A DNA stretch of 50,934 nucleotides from an uncultured Crocinitomix sp. (GTDB lineage: Bacteria; Bacteroidota; Bacteroidia; Flavobacteriales_D; Crocinitomicaceae): assembly GCA_937136425.1 (NCBI GenBank), contig CAKZON010000103.1, forward strand, positions 1-50,934. The letters are read 5' to 3'. The translations under genes and the position numbers were made by a program. Shown here piece after piece: positions 27,035 to 35,704 of this stretch (its first letter is position 1; each line of letters begins with the position of its first letter). Below the pieces are notes generated by a model, which searched no databases, was not told where the DNA came from, and saw only the letters and a program-made list of their open reading frames with translations.

Positions 27035-28041
27035 TGTATTTCTGGCTTATACTTGGTTTAATTACACTTATAGTTGCAGGCGAATTTCTAGTTCGTGGCG
27101 CAGTAGGAATAGCCAAACGCTTTCACATTTCAACATTAGTTATTGGAATGACCGTAATCTCATTCGGTACTTCTGCTCCTGAATTATTAGTATGCTTAGA
27201 CGCTGCAATGAGCGGACACCCTGAAATTGCAATCGGAAACGTTGTTGGATCAAACATTGCTAATATTGCTTTAGTATTGGGACTTACTGTTCTAATATTA
27301 CCTATAGTTGTAGATCGTAATAGTAAACGCATTGATTGGCCAATGATGATGTTAGCCACTATCCTATTCACTCTATTTGCATGGGACGGCGAAATTCAGC
27401 GTTATGAAGGAATTATTCTATTTGTCTTATTAGTAGCGTTTACCTACTGGTTGATTAGAAATTCACGAAGAAAAACAAAAAAAGAACTTGCAGCAGCAGC
27501 TATAGAAAGTGATGAGGAAGAAGATGAAGAAATTGCAAAAGTAAAGGATAAACCTATTCTATCGGTTGGGTACCTTTTACTTGGTTTAGTAGGTTTGTTT
27601 TTTGGGGCCGAGTGGTTAGTACACGGAGCAATTGATATTGCCACCTATTTTGGAATGGAAGAACGCATTATTGCTGTTACAGTAGTTGCTTTCGGAACAT
27701 CTGTACCTGAATTAATTACTTCAGGAATGGCTGCTTTAAAAGGTGAAACAGATATTTCAATTGGTAATTTAATAGGATCAAATGTATTCAATATAATGGC
27801 TGTTATTGGCTTAACTTCAATTGTACACCCTATTGAAGTTTCTGATGCTATAATTGCTTCAGACCTTTGGTGGATGATTGCTATTGCTGTAGGTTTACTC
27901 CCATTAATGATTATTGGTAAAAAAATTGGTCGATTTAAAGGAGCACTACTTTTAGGAACTTACATTGCCTACATTGCAATTCTTGTAATTAGCATTATGA
28001 ATAGCGGAGACGCTGATATTACGGCAATTAACAATCTTTAG
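27031..28041 (+). CDS. calcium/sodium antiporter (CaCA family, YrbG-like)
   Basis: The 336-residue protein is an inner membrane cation exchanger with two inverted halves of about five helices each. Each half has the alpha-repeat motif: ISFGTSAPELLV with GNVVGSNIANIALVLGL in the first and VAFGTSVPELITS with GNLIGSNVFNIMAVIGL in the second. The acidic residues in PEL bind the cation. The cytoplasmic loop (about 150-175) is strongly acidic, with ESDEEEDEE, a common place for calcium sensing, though no such role is shown here. It overlaps the tatA stop by four bases (ATGATG), so the two genes are probably translated together. Substrate specificity between calcium/sodium and potassium variants cannot be decided from sequence alone. 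Confidence 0.93.
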   Translation: MMYFWLILGLITLIVAGEFLVRGAVGIAKRFHISTLVIGMTVISFGTSAPELLVCLDAAMSGHPEIAIGNVVGSNIANIALVLGLTVLILPIVVDRNSKRIDWPMMMLATILFTLFAWDGEIQRYEGIILFVLLVAFTYWLIRNSRRKTKKELAAAAIESDEEEDEEIAKVKDKPILSVGYLLLGLVGLFFGAEWLVHGAIDIATYFGMEERIIAVTVVAFGTSVPELITSGMAALKGETDISIGNLIGSNVFNIMAVIGLTSIVHPIEVSDAIIASDLWWMIAIAVGLLPLMIIGKKIGRFKGALLLGTYIAYIAILVISIMNSGDADITAINNL

Positions 28042-28097
28042 AATAGGGGAAACCTTTCTGTCAATCGACTTTTAAGTAGTAACCAATTAAACTACCT

Positions 28098-29201
28098 ATG
28101 AAGTCTATAAAATTTATTGGCGCATTCGCGCTATTAGGAATTTTCTTACTTTCTTCTTGCAAAAAAAAAGGCTGTACTGATCCTATTGCGATTAATTACA
28201 ACGAAAATGCAAAAAAAGATGACGGATCGTGCTTGTACGAACCAATTCCCCCCACCACTGTTCAGCGTATTTCATACGGGGAAGATGATCGACAACATTT
28301 CGATTTGTACTTACCTGGTGTACATGATGAAAACACCAAAACGGTTTTATTGGTCCACGGCGGAGCGTGGGTTTTAGGTCCTTTAGCAGCAGATTCTGTG
28401 CTTTTATTTGGGCCAGCCGGAATTGATTTAACATCCAAACTAATAAACGAAGGTTATGCCGTTGCTTTGTTAAAATATAGACTTGCATGTTATACGGAAG
28501 ACGCCATTGCACTTACTGGTGATCCTAATTTTTATATGGATAATATGATTGAAGACGTGGACTTAGCAATAGCCAAGCTTAAATCTGAAGCCGGAACTTT
28601 AGCGATTTCGCCCAATGATTTTGCTTTGGTTGGTGAAAGCGCTGGTGCACATATTGCTTTAATGTATGCCTTACGAACTCCTGACTTTGATGTTAAAACA
28701 GTTGTTTCATTTTATGGACCAACTTTGATGGATGAAGAAGTTTTTAAAACCAATGCCAGTTCAGCACCTTACAACAATTTTACTGTGAATTCATTTTTTG
28801 CGTTGCGGGATGCGGATGTAGGCTGCGATATGAGCACAAGTGGTTCTGCTGATTTAAGCTGGGGAATTAACTCTTTTGTGGGGACAGAACTAGAAGTTGG
28901 TACTACAAATCCCACGTATACCGATACCTTAAGTCCAGCTAACCCAAATAATTTATTGCGTTATTTACCGGTATTTTTAATGCACGGAGAAGCAGACGAT
29001 TTAGTTCCGCACGGCCACGCAGATTCATTAATGGTTCAATTAAATAATCACTTTGCCACTACCCCGGCTTCTATTGACGATTTTTCTTCGCCTCATAAAT
29101 TAAAAAAATATGAGTTTTGCGGTCATGGTTGGTCGGGTGCTGGATGTAATAAGTCTGCCATTAGAAATGATGTGATTACATGGCTAGAAGAACATTTTTA
29201 A
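28098..29201 (+). CDS. lipoprotein alpha/beta hydrolase (esterase-like)
   Basis: This 367-residue protein has a lipoprotein signal (GIFLLSSCKKK), so it is likely on the envelope. Next comes GCTDPIAINYNENAKKDDGS, a short cysteine motif common in Bacteroidota surface proteins. From about residue 55 the fold is an alpha/beta hydrolase of the HSL/carboxylesterase type: the oxyanion loop LVHGGAWVLG, the nucleophile GESAGAHIAL, an acid in HGEADDLVPHGHAD and a C-terminal His in FCGHGWSG. The catalytic triad therefore appears complete. The substrate is unknown; an acetylated sugar or lipid ester is possible. It is convergent with the two small membrane protein genes downstream, with only seven bases between. 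Confidence 0.86.
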   Translation: MKSIKFIGAFALLGIFLLSSCKKKGCTDPIAINYNENAKKDDGSCLYEPIPPTTVQRISYGEDDRQHFDLYLPGVHDENTKTVLLVHGGAWVLGPLAADSVLLFGPAGIDLTSKLINEGYAVALLKYRLACYTEDAIALTGDPNFYMDNMIEDVDLAIAKLKSEAGTLAISPNDFALVGESAGAHIALMYALRTPDFDVKTVVSFYGPTLMDEEVFKTNASSAPYNNFTVNSFFALRDADVGCDMSTSGSADLSWGINSFVGTELEVGTTNPTYTDTLSPANPNNLLRYLPVFLMHGEADDLVPHGHADSLMVQLNNHFATTPASIDDFSSPHKLKKYEFCGHGWSGAGCNKSAIRNDVITWLEEHF

Positions 29202-29208
29202 GTAGATC

Positions 29209-29568
29209 TTAAAACTCTTCGTCTTCAACACTTGGTGTGTCTAATACTTCTGTTTCTATTTTCTTAGTTGATAATTTCTTCTTAGAATAATGATTGTTGG
29301 AATAAACCAGTAAAATAATTCCCCATAATAATATTGTTACTCCAGAAAGAAGAACAAACAAAAGTATTTCATCTAAACCACAAAGAAAACCACGACAACC
29401 TAATACAGGAAGAACAATAAATATCCAATAGATAAAAATGAGCACAACACACAAAGCGACTTGTCCAAAAAACTTTAACAAAATACCTCCTCTAGCAAAA
29501 TTAACTCCTGCAATTATCCATGAGATTAACAATCCTCCAACAATTAACAGTCCAACTAATGCTTCCAT
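29209..29568 (-). CDS. small membrane protein, unknown function
   Basis: This 119-residue protein has about three hydrophobic segments (near 4-24, 32-54, 66-90) and a charged C-terminal tail. I do not recognise a family. The gene starts two bases after the stop of the neighbouring minus-strand gene, and the two proteins share size, helix layout and an acidic tail, which suggests a diverged tandem duplication. A cysteine pair (CRGFLC) in the second loop has no counterpart in the neighbour. Confidence 0.72.
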   Translation of the reverse strand: MEALVGLLIVGGLLISWIIAGVNFARGGILLKFFGQVALCVVLIFIYWIFIVLPVLGCRGFLCGLDEILLFVLLSGVTILLWGIILLVYSNNHYSKKKLSTKKIETEVLDTPSVEDEEF

Positions 29569-29570
29569 AT

Positions 29571-29933
29571 TTATTCTGTTTCGTTAATACTTTCTTTCTC
29601 TACTGAATCTAAAATTTCTTGATTCTCAGTTTCTTCAACGGGATTCTTCTTAAAATAGTAATCAGCCAATAAAGGCCATGCACCTAATATCAGAATTATA
29701 ACTGCAAAAAACAAAATAGTTTCATTTACCGGATAATCATCCTCAAAAAAGAAAACCGGCCATATTAAAAGCATCCAAATTATTACAACAATTACAAATG
29801 CAATAACTCCATGCAGCAAAAATGTTAATATGCCACTCCCCCCTCTTCTTTTATAAAGTTTAACCGCCATTCCAATCCACAGTCCGCCTACCGCCAACCC
29901 AAAACCTGTTAATAAAAGAAGAAGAAATCTCAT
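29571..29933 (-). CDS. small membrane protein, unknown function (likely paralogue of the next gene)
   Basis: This 120-residue protein has three predicted membrane segments (about 3-25, 38-62, 70-90) and an acidic tail with EETENQEILDSVEKESINE. It has no recognisable motif. It is the first gene of a two-gene unit with the following small membrane protein, two bases apart. Similar topology in both members hints at a heteromeric pair, but that is inference. Confidence 0.72.
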   Translation of the reverse strand: MRFLLLLLTGFGLAVGGLWIGMAVKLYKRRGGSGILTFLLHGVIAFVIVVIIWMLLIWPVFFFEDDYPVNETILFFAVIILILGAWPLLADYYFKKNPVEETENQEILDSVEKESINETE

Positions 29934-30101
29934 TTTTACAATTTGTTTTCGTTCCTATCCGCTCCATCAATTTGATTACCAAACCAAATTATGACACATG
30001 AGAATCTTTAAGCAAATTACATGCGGCAATAAAATACACTCTACTGCGCAAGCAATTGCTCGGCAATGATATGAAAAAGTTAAAAGCTCGTGTAGTTGAG
30101 A

Positions 30102-30962
30102 TTAATCCACCACTACAACTAAGTATTTAGAAACCTTCCAAAAGGTTTTTGGGTCATTAATTTGAATTGTATGATTTTGACCTTCAGAAATAATCTCATA
30201 AGAACTTGAAGGATGATCAGTAATAAACTTAACTTTTTTACCTACAATCTCAATCTTATCCTTTTTCGTTAAATCAATTTGCGTAAAGTACTCATCATTT
30301 AAATCTCCTCTTAACTCTGTTTTACGCATTAAAAAACGTCCTTCTTTAACAATCACGCCATTTTCAATCAATTCTTTTTCAGAACCATATGCATAATACA
30401 CAGTGTTTAATTCGCGAATTGTTTCTGCAGCAATTTGCGATTGTTCTTGATAAGCTTCTAACAGCTCTACATATTCTTTATCTAAATCAGATAACTCTAC
30501 ACGTAACATTTCAATCTCCTCTTCTTGTACCTCAATTTTATTCATCAAATTAGATACTAAAATCTTTAATTCAGAAATTTCTACATTTTTATTAGCAAGC
30601 TGTTTATTTAACTCACCCACTTTTTTCTGATTTTCTTCTCTTAAGTAGTTAATGTTTTCAATTTCTTGCAAAATCCATTGTTTCCCATCTTCAGCTAGCT
30701 CAATATCATTTGATCTGAATCTAATTTCATCCTCTTTCAAGTTAATTTTCGCAAGGTTTTCCTCAATCTCGTTAAACAACATGATTGACTCATTCAATAC
30801 AGAATCCTTTTCAACCAATTTGTTCTCTAAATCACGAACTTCAGAACGCAAACGCGCTAATTCTTCGCTATCGCCCGAATTTACACTGTCAGTAGTTTCA
30901 GGAGATGTATTGCAAGCCATAAAAAGCGTAACAATAAATAGGGAATAGATTAAATGCTTCAT
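30102..30962 (-). CDS. coiled-coil lipoprotein (Cbp1-like)
   Basis: This 286-residue protein begins with a lipoprotein signal ending LFMACNTSPE. Residues about 33-185 are a long coiled coil rich in Glu, Lys and Leu. The C-terminal 100 residues are globular: NTVYYAYGSEKELIENGV, then HPSSSYEI and DPKTFWKVSKYLVVV. I associate this tail with the Bacteroidota family annotated as Cbp1-type adhesin or coiled-coil lipoprotein, but the adhesin function has been studied in few members, so the function here is open. The gene is divergent from the M61 peptidase gene, and the two -7 boxes face each other in the 78-base gap. Confidence 0.7.
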   Translation of the reverse strand: MKHLIYSLFIVTLFMACNTSPETTDSVNSGDSEELARLRSEVRDLENKLVEKDSVLNESIMLFNEIEENLAKINLKEDEIRFRSNDIELAEDGKQWILQEIENINYLREENQKKVGELNKQLANKNVEISELKILVSNLMNKIEVQEEEIEMLRVELSDLDKEYVELLEAYQEQSQIAAETIRELNTVYYAYGSEKELIENGVIVKEGRFLMRKTELRGDLNDEYFTQIDLTKKDKIEIVGKKVKFITDHPSSSYEIISEGQNHTIQINDPKTFWKVSKYLVVVVD

Positions 30963-30985
30963 TTTCGGTACAATTTGTGTTGAGA

Positions 30986-30993
30986 CAAAACTA
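30986..30993 (-). promoter_or_regulatory. -7 box of the coiled-coil lipoprotein gene
   Basis: On the minus strand TAGTTTTG is a perfect TAnnTTTG, 23 bases before the ATG at 30962. No clear -33 box is visible. Confidence 0.55.
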
Positions 30994-31015
30994 ATTAATA
31001 TTTAATTCAAATGCG

Positions 31016-31023
31016 TACTTTTG
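31016..31023 (+). promoter_or_regulatory. -7 box of the M61 peptidase gene
   Basis: TACTTTTG is a perfect TAnnTTTG, 17 bases before the ATG at 31041. It lies downstream of a possible ATG at 31011, so that earlier start would not be on the transcript. Confidence 0.6.
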
Positions 31024-31040
31024 AGGCAAAATCAATACAA

Positions 31041-32819
31041 ATGAAGAAATCAATTTTTTTACTGTTAGGGTTCATCTATTTTTCGTTAGCAGGTTATGCT
31101 GTTAATGTAGATTATACACTAGGAATGTCACACCCAAATTCACACTATTTTGAGGTTGACATGGAGGTTTCTGACTTAAAAGAGAAGTTTATTACCATAA
31201 AAATGCCAGTTTGGGCGCCGGGTTCTTACCTCGTTCGCGAATTTGCTAAAAGTGTTAATCAGGTAAAGGCCGTTGATGCAATTGGTAATAATTTAGAAAT
31301 TAGAAAAGTAAATAAAAATTCATGGCGAATTGAAACCAAAGGAGTTAAGAAGGTTAAAATTAGCTATGAAGTTTATGCATTTGAACTTTCTGTACGTACA
31401 AGTTTTTTAGATGATTCACACGGTTATGTAAATGGAACAAGTATGTTTATGTACTTGGACGGAGAAAAAGACGTTGCAGGTAAATTAACAATAAACCCAC
31501 ATCAATCCTTCAGTAAAATATCAACAGCATTAAAATCTAATGGTGGAAATGTTTATGATTATGATGATTACGATCAATTGGTAGATTGCCCAATTGAAAT
31601 TGGAAATCAAAAAGAATTTCATTTTGATGCAGCAGGTGTCCATCACACTGTTGCTATGTACGGCGAAGGAAACTATGACATTCCTACGCTAAAAACAGAT
31701 ATGGCTAAAATTGTTGAAGCCGAAACAATCATTATGGGGGAAAATCCTAATAAAGAGTATTTATTCATTATTCACAACATCACGGTTCCTTCTGGAGGGT
31801 TAGAGCATAAAAACTCAACCACATTGCAAGTAAATCGTTGGACATATGAAGGAGACGCTTATTTAGGTTTTATAAGTTTAGTTGCACACGAGTACTTTCA
31901 TTTGTGGAATGTAAAAAGAATGCGCCCTAAAACATTAGGACCATTTGATTATGATTGCGAAAACTACACAGACTTACTTTGGGTAATGGAAGGTTTTACT
32001 TCTTATTATGATGAATTAGCATTGCGCCGTGCAGGTTTTTACACGCAAGAAGAGTACTTAGCTAAACTCTTTAGCACAATCAATTATGTTGAAAATCAAC
32101 CAGGGAACAGTGTTCAACCCGTTGCACATGCAAGTTTTGATGCTTGGATTAAAGCCTACCGATCTAACGAAAACAGTGTTAACACAACCATCTCTTATTA
32201 CTCAAAAGGACAAATTCTTGCTGCAATGCTTGATTTATATATCATTCATAAATTTAAAGCAGAAAAAACATTGGATGACTTTTTACAAATGTTGTATGCT
32301 GATTTCTATAAGAAAAGTGACGTAGGATATACCGAAGAAGAATTTCAAGCTTCTTTAGAGGCATTTTTAGATGAAGACATGGACTGGTTTTTCGATAAAT
32401 ACGTTTATGGAACAGAGGTTGTTAACTATAAAAAATTCTTTAAAGGTGTTGGGTTAGATATTACAGACAAAACTAAAAGCCCATCTCCAACTCTTGGAAT
32501 TAGAACAAAAACTGAAGATGGTAAATTGATTATTAGAACGGTATATGCTGGATCTGCTGCTGAAAAGCACGGTTTAAGTGTTAATGATGAAATCATTGCT
32601 TTTGAAGGATATAGAGTTGATCAGGATGATTTTAGTGATTATGTACGTACCAAATTATCTGGAGATGAATTTGAACTATTAATCGCCAGAGATAACATCT
32701 TATTGTCGTATACAATAATAATGGGCGAACAACAACGTTTGAAGTATGTGTATTCTAAAAACTTTGATGCAACAACTGAAAAACAATTTAACCATTGGTT
32801 GAGAGTTGATGTTAAATAA
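31041..32819 (+). CDS. M61 (glycyl aminopeptidase) family peptidase with PDZ domain
   Basis: This 592-residue exported zinc peptidase is of the M61 family, whose known members are glycyl aminopeptidases. A signal peptide runs from MKKSIFLLLGFIYFSLAG. An N-terminal beta domain (about 22-190) is typical of the family. The zinc site is in AHEYFHLWNVKRMRP, with His283, Glu284 and His287, and a likely third ligand Glu317 in MEGFTSYYDEL. A PDZ domain at about 480-560 has GSAAEKHGLSVNDEIIAFEG. The start at 31041 is supported by the promoter position and the signal peptide. Genes for an LtaS-like enzyme and a lipid kinase follow in the same direction. Confidence 0.92.
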   Translation: MKKSIFLLLGFIYFSLAGYAVNVDYTLGMSHPNSHYFEVDMEVSDLKEKFITIKMPVWAPGSYLVREFAKSVNQVKAVDAIGNNLEIRKVNKNSWRIETKGVKKVKISYEVYAFELSVRTSFLDDSHGYVNGTSMFMYLDGEKDVAGKLTINPHQSFSKISTALKSNGGNVYDYDDYDQLVDCPIEIGNQKEFHFDAAGVHHTVAMYGEGNYDIPTLKTDMAKIVEAETIIMGENPNKEYLFIIHNITVPSGGLEHKNSTTLQVNRWTYEGDAYLGFISLVAHEYFHLWNVKRMRPKTLGPFDYDCENYTDLLWVMEGFTSYYDELALRRAGFYTQEEYLAKLFSTINYVENQPGNSVQPVAHASFDAWIKAYRSNENSVNTTISYYSKGQILAAMLDLYIIHKFKAEKTLDDFLQMLYADFYKKSDVGYTEEEFQASLEAFLDEDMDWFFDKYVYGTEVVNYKKFFKGVGLDITDKTKSPSPTLGIRTKTEDGKLIIRTVYAGSAAEKHGLSVNDEIIAFEGYRVDQDDFSDYVRTKLSGDEFELLIARDNILLSYTIIMGEQQRLKYVYSKNFDATTEKQFNHWLRVDVK

Positions 32820-32851
32820 GTAGTTATAAAATCATCATAAAGACCAAACCT

Positions 32852-34744
32852 TTGTTAAAGAAATTTCTGCCAAATTATTTCTTAAAATTCCTGCTTAAAG
32901 CTGGCGTATTGGTATTAATTTATACCATTTGTCGTCTTCTGTTTTTAATTTTTAATAATGACCATTTTCCAGTGGTTTATTTTACAGATTTTTTAGCAGG
33001 ATTTTGGTTTGATATTGTAACTGTAGCTATTGTTTTTTTGCCAATGGTTGCCTTAGAAATGTTTCCAAACAAATTCAGAGGTAAAAATTGGTATCAGTGG
33101 GTTTTATTGATTTCCTTCAACATCATTCTATTTCTAACTACGCTTATCAATTTAATTGACATTGAATATTTTAAGCATACATCTTCCCGTTCAACAGCAT
33201 CACTAATAAAAATGCTAGGGTTTGGAGAAGATTTGCAACAACAGATTCCTTCATTTATTGGAGATTACTGGTACTTGCTGGTCATTTTAATTTTACTTCA
33301 AATTTTAGGTGTTTGGCTTTATCGGCGTGTTAATAGAATTGAAGATGACAGCCATTCAGTTTCTTGGGGACGGCAAATTATTCTCTTTCCAATTACAGCA
33401 GCCTTATTTGTAATTGTCGGTCGTGGCGGTTTTGGTGTTCGACCAATTGCAGCACCTAAAGCGGCGAGTTATACTATTGATCAAAACATACAGTTGGTAT
33501 TAAACTCGGCTTTTACAATTATCAAAACGTGGGGTAATGTTGAGCTAAAGGAGAAAGATTATTTTGAACCTGCTGAATTAAATGCAATCTATAATCCAAT
33601 TCGTCAGTACAATGATGCTCCTATACTTGATCAACCTAACATAGTTGTTTTGCTAATGGAAAGTTTTTCTGTAGAGTATATTTCAAGCATTAATGGAGAG
33701 GAAGAAGGTTACACCCCATTTTTAGATCAACTGATAGATAGTTCATTAGTTTTTACCAATTGTTATGCTAATGGAAAAAAATCAATGGATGCCATGCCTT
33801 CAGTTATTTCATCCATTCCTAAATTAATGGAAATTGAATATTTAACCTCATCCTATGCTGCCAATCAAATTGAATCAATTCCAAAAATTTTAACAAAAAA
33901 AGGATACGAAACAGGATTCTTTCACGGAGCTACTAATGGTTCTATGAATTTTGATGTATTTGCAGATGTAAGTGGCTTTGAGCATTATTATGGTCGATCT
34001 GAATATGATAATGATGCCGATTTTGACGGTACCTGGGGAATTTTTGACGAACCATTTTTAGATTGGTCTGCTGATGAAATTTCTAAAATGAAACGCCCTT
34101 TTTTCTCAACCATTTTTACCATTTCATCTCACCCACCATACGCCATACCAGAACAACATAAAAACACCTTTACGAAAGGCCCTTCAGAAATGCATAACTC
34201 TGTTGCTTATGCGGATTACGCTCTATCCACATTTTTTGAAAAAGCAAAACAAACAGATTGGTATGACAATACACTGTTTGTAATTGTTGCGGATCATACG
34301 CCAGCATCAGGAACACCAATTTATTTTAAGGATATGGGAAATATGCATATTCCTTTAGTCTTTTACCATCCTACAAATCAATTTTTCCGTGGAAGAGAAG
34401 ATAAAATTGTTAGCCAGGCAGACATAATGCCAACAATACTAAATTTGATCGGACATAAAGATCCATTCTTTGCTTTTGGTAAATCTATATTTGAAGAGAC
34501 CTCAGGGTATAGTGCAAGCTATATTGGTGACAAATATCTTTATTTTGGAACTTATAAAAATGAGAATTACATGCTCCAATATCAAGATGATAAAATATTG
34601 GGTATCTTTAATATAGAAGATCAATTGCAAACAAAAAATCTAATTTCGGACGTTGCACTTTCTGCAGCATTAGAAAAGCATTTAAAAGCAATGATTCAAG
34701 CCTATAATCACGCCTTAATCAGCAATGAAATGACAGTTCAATAA
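32852..34744 (+). CDS. LTA synthase-like membrane sulfatase family protein
   Basis: The 630-residue protein has about five membrane helices in the first 200 residues and a large extracytoplasmic sulfatase-fold domain, the layout of LtaS and phosphoglycerol transferases. Key stretches are VVLLMESFSVEYI (metal site Glu), NGKKSMDAMPSVISSIP (place of the nucleophile, probably Ser rather than the Thr of Staphylococcus LtaS), FFHGATNGSMNFD, and FVIVADHTP (metal-site Asp-His). Gram-negative members may transfer phosphoglycerol or phosphoethanolamine to periplasmic glycans or lipids. I chose the TTG at 32852; no better ATG is available before the first helix. It lies seven bases before the lipid kinase gene, which suggests a shared lipid pathway. 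Confidence 0.9.
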   Translation: MLKKFLPNYFLKFLLKAGVLVLIYTICRLLFLIFNNDHFPVVYFTDFLAGFWFDIVTVAIVFLPMVALEMFPNKFRGKNWYQWVLLISFNIILFLTTLINLIDIEYFKHTSSRSTASLIKMLGFGEDLQQQIPSFIGDYWYLLVILILLQILGVWLYRRVNRIEDDSHSVSWGRQIILFPITAALFVIVGRGGFGVRPIAAPKAASYTIDQNIQLVLNSAFTIIKTWGNVELKEKDYFEPAELNAIYNPIRQYNDAPILDQPNIVVLLMESFSVEYISSINGEEEGYTPFLDQLIDSSLVFTNCYANGKKSMDAMPSVISSIPKLMEIEYLTSSYAANQIESIPKILTKKGYETGFFHGATNGSMNFDVFADVSGFEHYYGRSEYDNDADFDGTWGIFDEPFLDWSADEISKMKRPFFSTIFTISSHPPYAIPEQHKNTFTKGPSEMHNSVAYADYALSTFFEKAKQTDWYDNTLFVIVADHTPASGTPIYFKDMGNMHIPLVFYHPTNQFFRGREDKIVSQADIMPTILNLIGHKDPFFAFGKSIFEETSGYSASYIGDKYLYFGTYKNENYMLQYQDDKILGIFNIEDQLQTKNLISDVALSAALEKHLKAMIQAYNHALISNEMTVQ

Positions 34745-34751
34745 AACAATT

Positions 34752-35633
34752 GTGTCAGCCATTAGAAAAATATTGTTCATCATTAACCCTGTTTCAGGTG
34801 TGGGTAAGAAAAATACCATTCCTCCACTAATTGACAAATATTTGCCTGCAGATAAATTTAGTTGGGACATACGCTATACAGAAAAGCGAAAACACGGTGC
34901 TGAAATTGCAACTGCAGAAAAAGAGAACTATGACGCCATTATTGCTGTTGGAGGTGATGGATCTGTGAATGAAATAGGGAGTGCACTTATTGATCAAAAA
35001 TGCGCTTTAGGAATTATACCTTGCGGATCTGGAAACGGATTAGCGCGACACTTACACATTCCTTTAAAAGTTGCTGGAGCATTAAAACGCATTGCAGCGT
35101 TTAAACCTTTTCCTATTGATACTGGATTAGTGAATGACAAACCTTTTTTAGGAACCTGTGGCTTTGGTTTTGACGCCCATGTGGCAGAAAAATTTGATTC
35201 ATTTGGCAAACGTGGTTTTTTGAGTTATGCAAGGTTAGTTGTGCGAGAATACAACCGCTATCAGCTACCAACATTTAAAATTAGTGGTAAAGATATTGAC
35301 ATTGAAAAAGAAGCTGTAATGTGCAGCATTGCCAACTCTTCGCAATTTGGAAATGGGTTTACCATCTCTCCAAATTCTGACATTCAAGATGGTATTTTTG
35401 AGTTGGTATTACTTGATCGGTTTGGATGGTTAAAAGCACCTGCTGTTTCGCGTAAATTCTTTTCAAAATCAATTCAAACTTCTAAATATTTTTCCAGCGT
35501 AGCGTTTAAAGAAGAACTTAATATTGCAGTTAGCGAAAGTGAGGTTGTTTACTATCATATAGACGGTGAACCTTTGCAAGGTAATGGCAATTTTAAAATC
35601 CAAATTCGCCCTAAAAGTTTGACTCTTTTATAA
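34752..35633 (+). CDS. diacylglycerol kinase family lipid kinase (YegS/DgkB-like)
   Basis: This 293-residue cytoplasmic enzyme phosphorylates a lipid with ATP. The N-terminal catalytic domain has FIINPVSGVGKKN, the nucleotide loop AVGGDGSVNEIGSAL and PCGSGNGLARHL, all typical of the DAGK catalytic fold. The C-terminal part has GFGFDAHVAEKF and the closing YYHIDGEPLQ. It starts with GTG at 34752, seven bases after the upstream stop. If the upstream enzyme releases diacylglycerol while transferring phosphoglycerol, as LtaS does, this kinase would recycle it to phosphatidic acid; this pairing logic is known in Gram-positive bacteria (LtaS and DgkB) and inferred here. Confidence 0.92.
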   Translation: MSAIRKILFIINPVSGVGKKNTIPPLIDKYLPADKFSWDIRYTEKRKHGAEIATAEKENYDAIIAVGGDGSVNEIGSALIDQKCALGIIPCGSGNGLARHLHIPLKVAGALKRIAAFKPFPIDTGLVNDKPFLGTCGFGFDAHVAEKFDSFGKRGFLSYARLVVREYNRYQLPTFKISGKDIDIEKEAVMCSIANSSQFGNGFTISPNSDIQDGIFELVLLDRFGWLKAPAVSRKFFSKSIQTSKYFSSVAFKEELNIAVSESEVVYYHIDGEPLQGNGNFKIQIRPKSLTLL

Positions 35634-35704
35634 GTTGAGTGTAACTATTCCTCTACTATTTTGTTTAGGCTTATGAACTCAATCTAAACAAAAACTCAAT
35701 TCAA

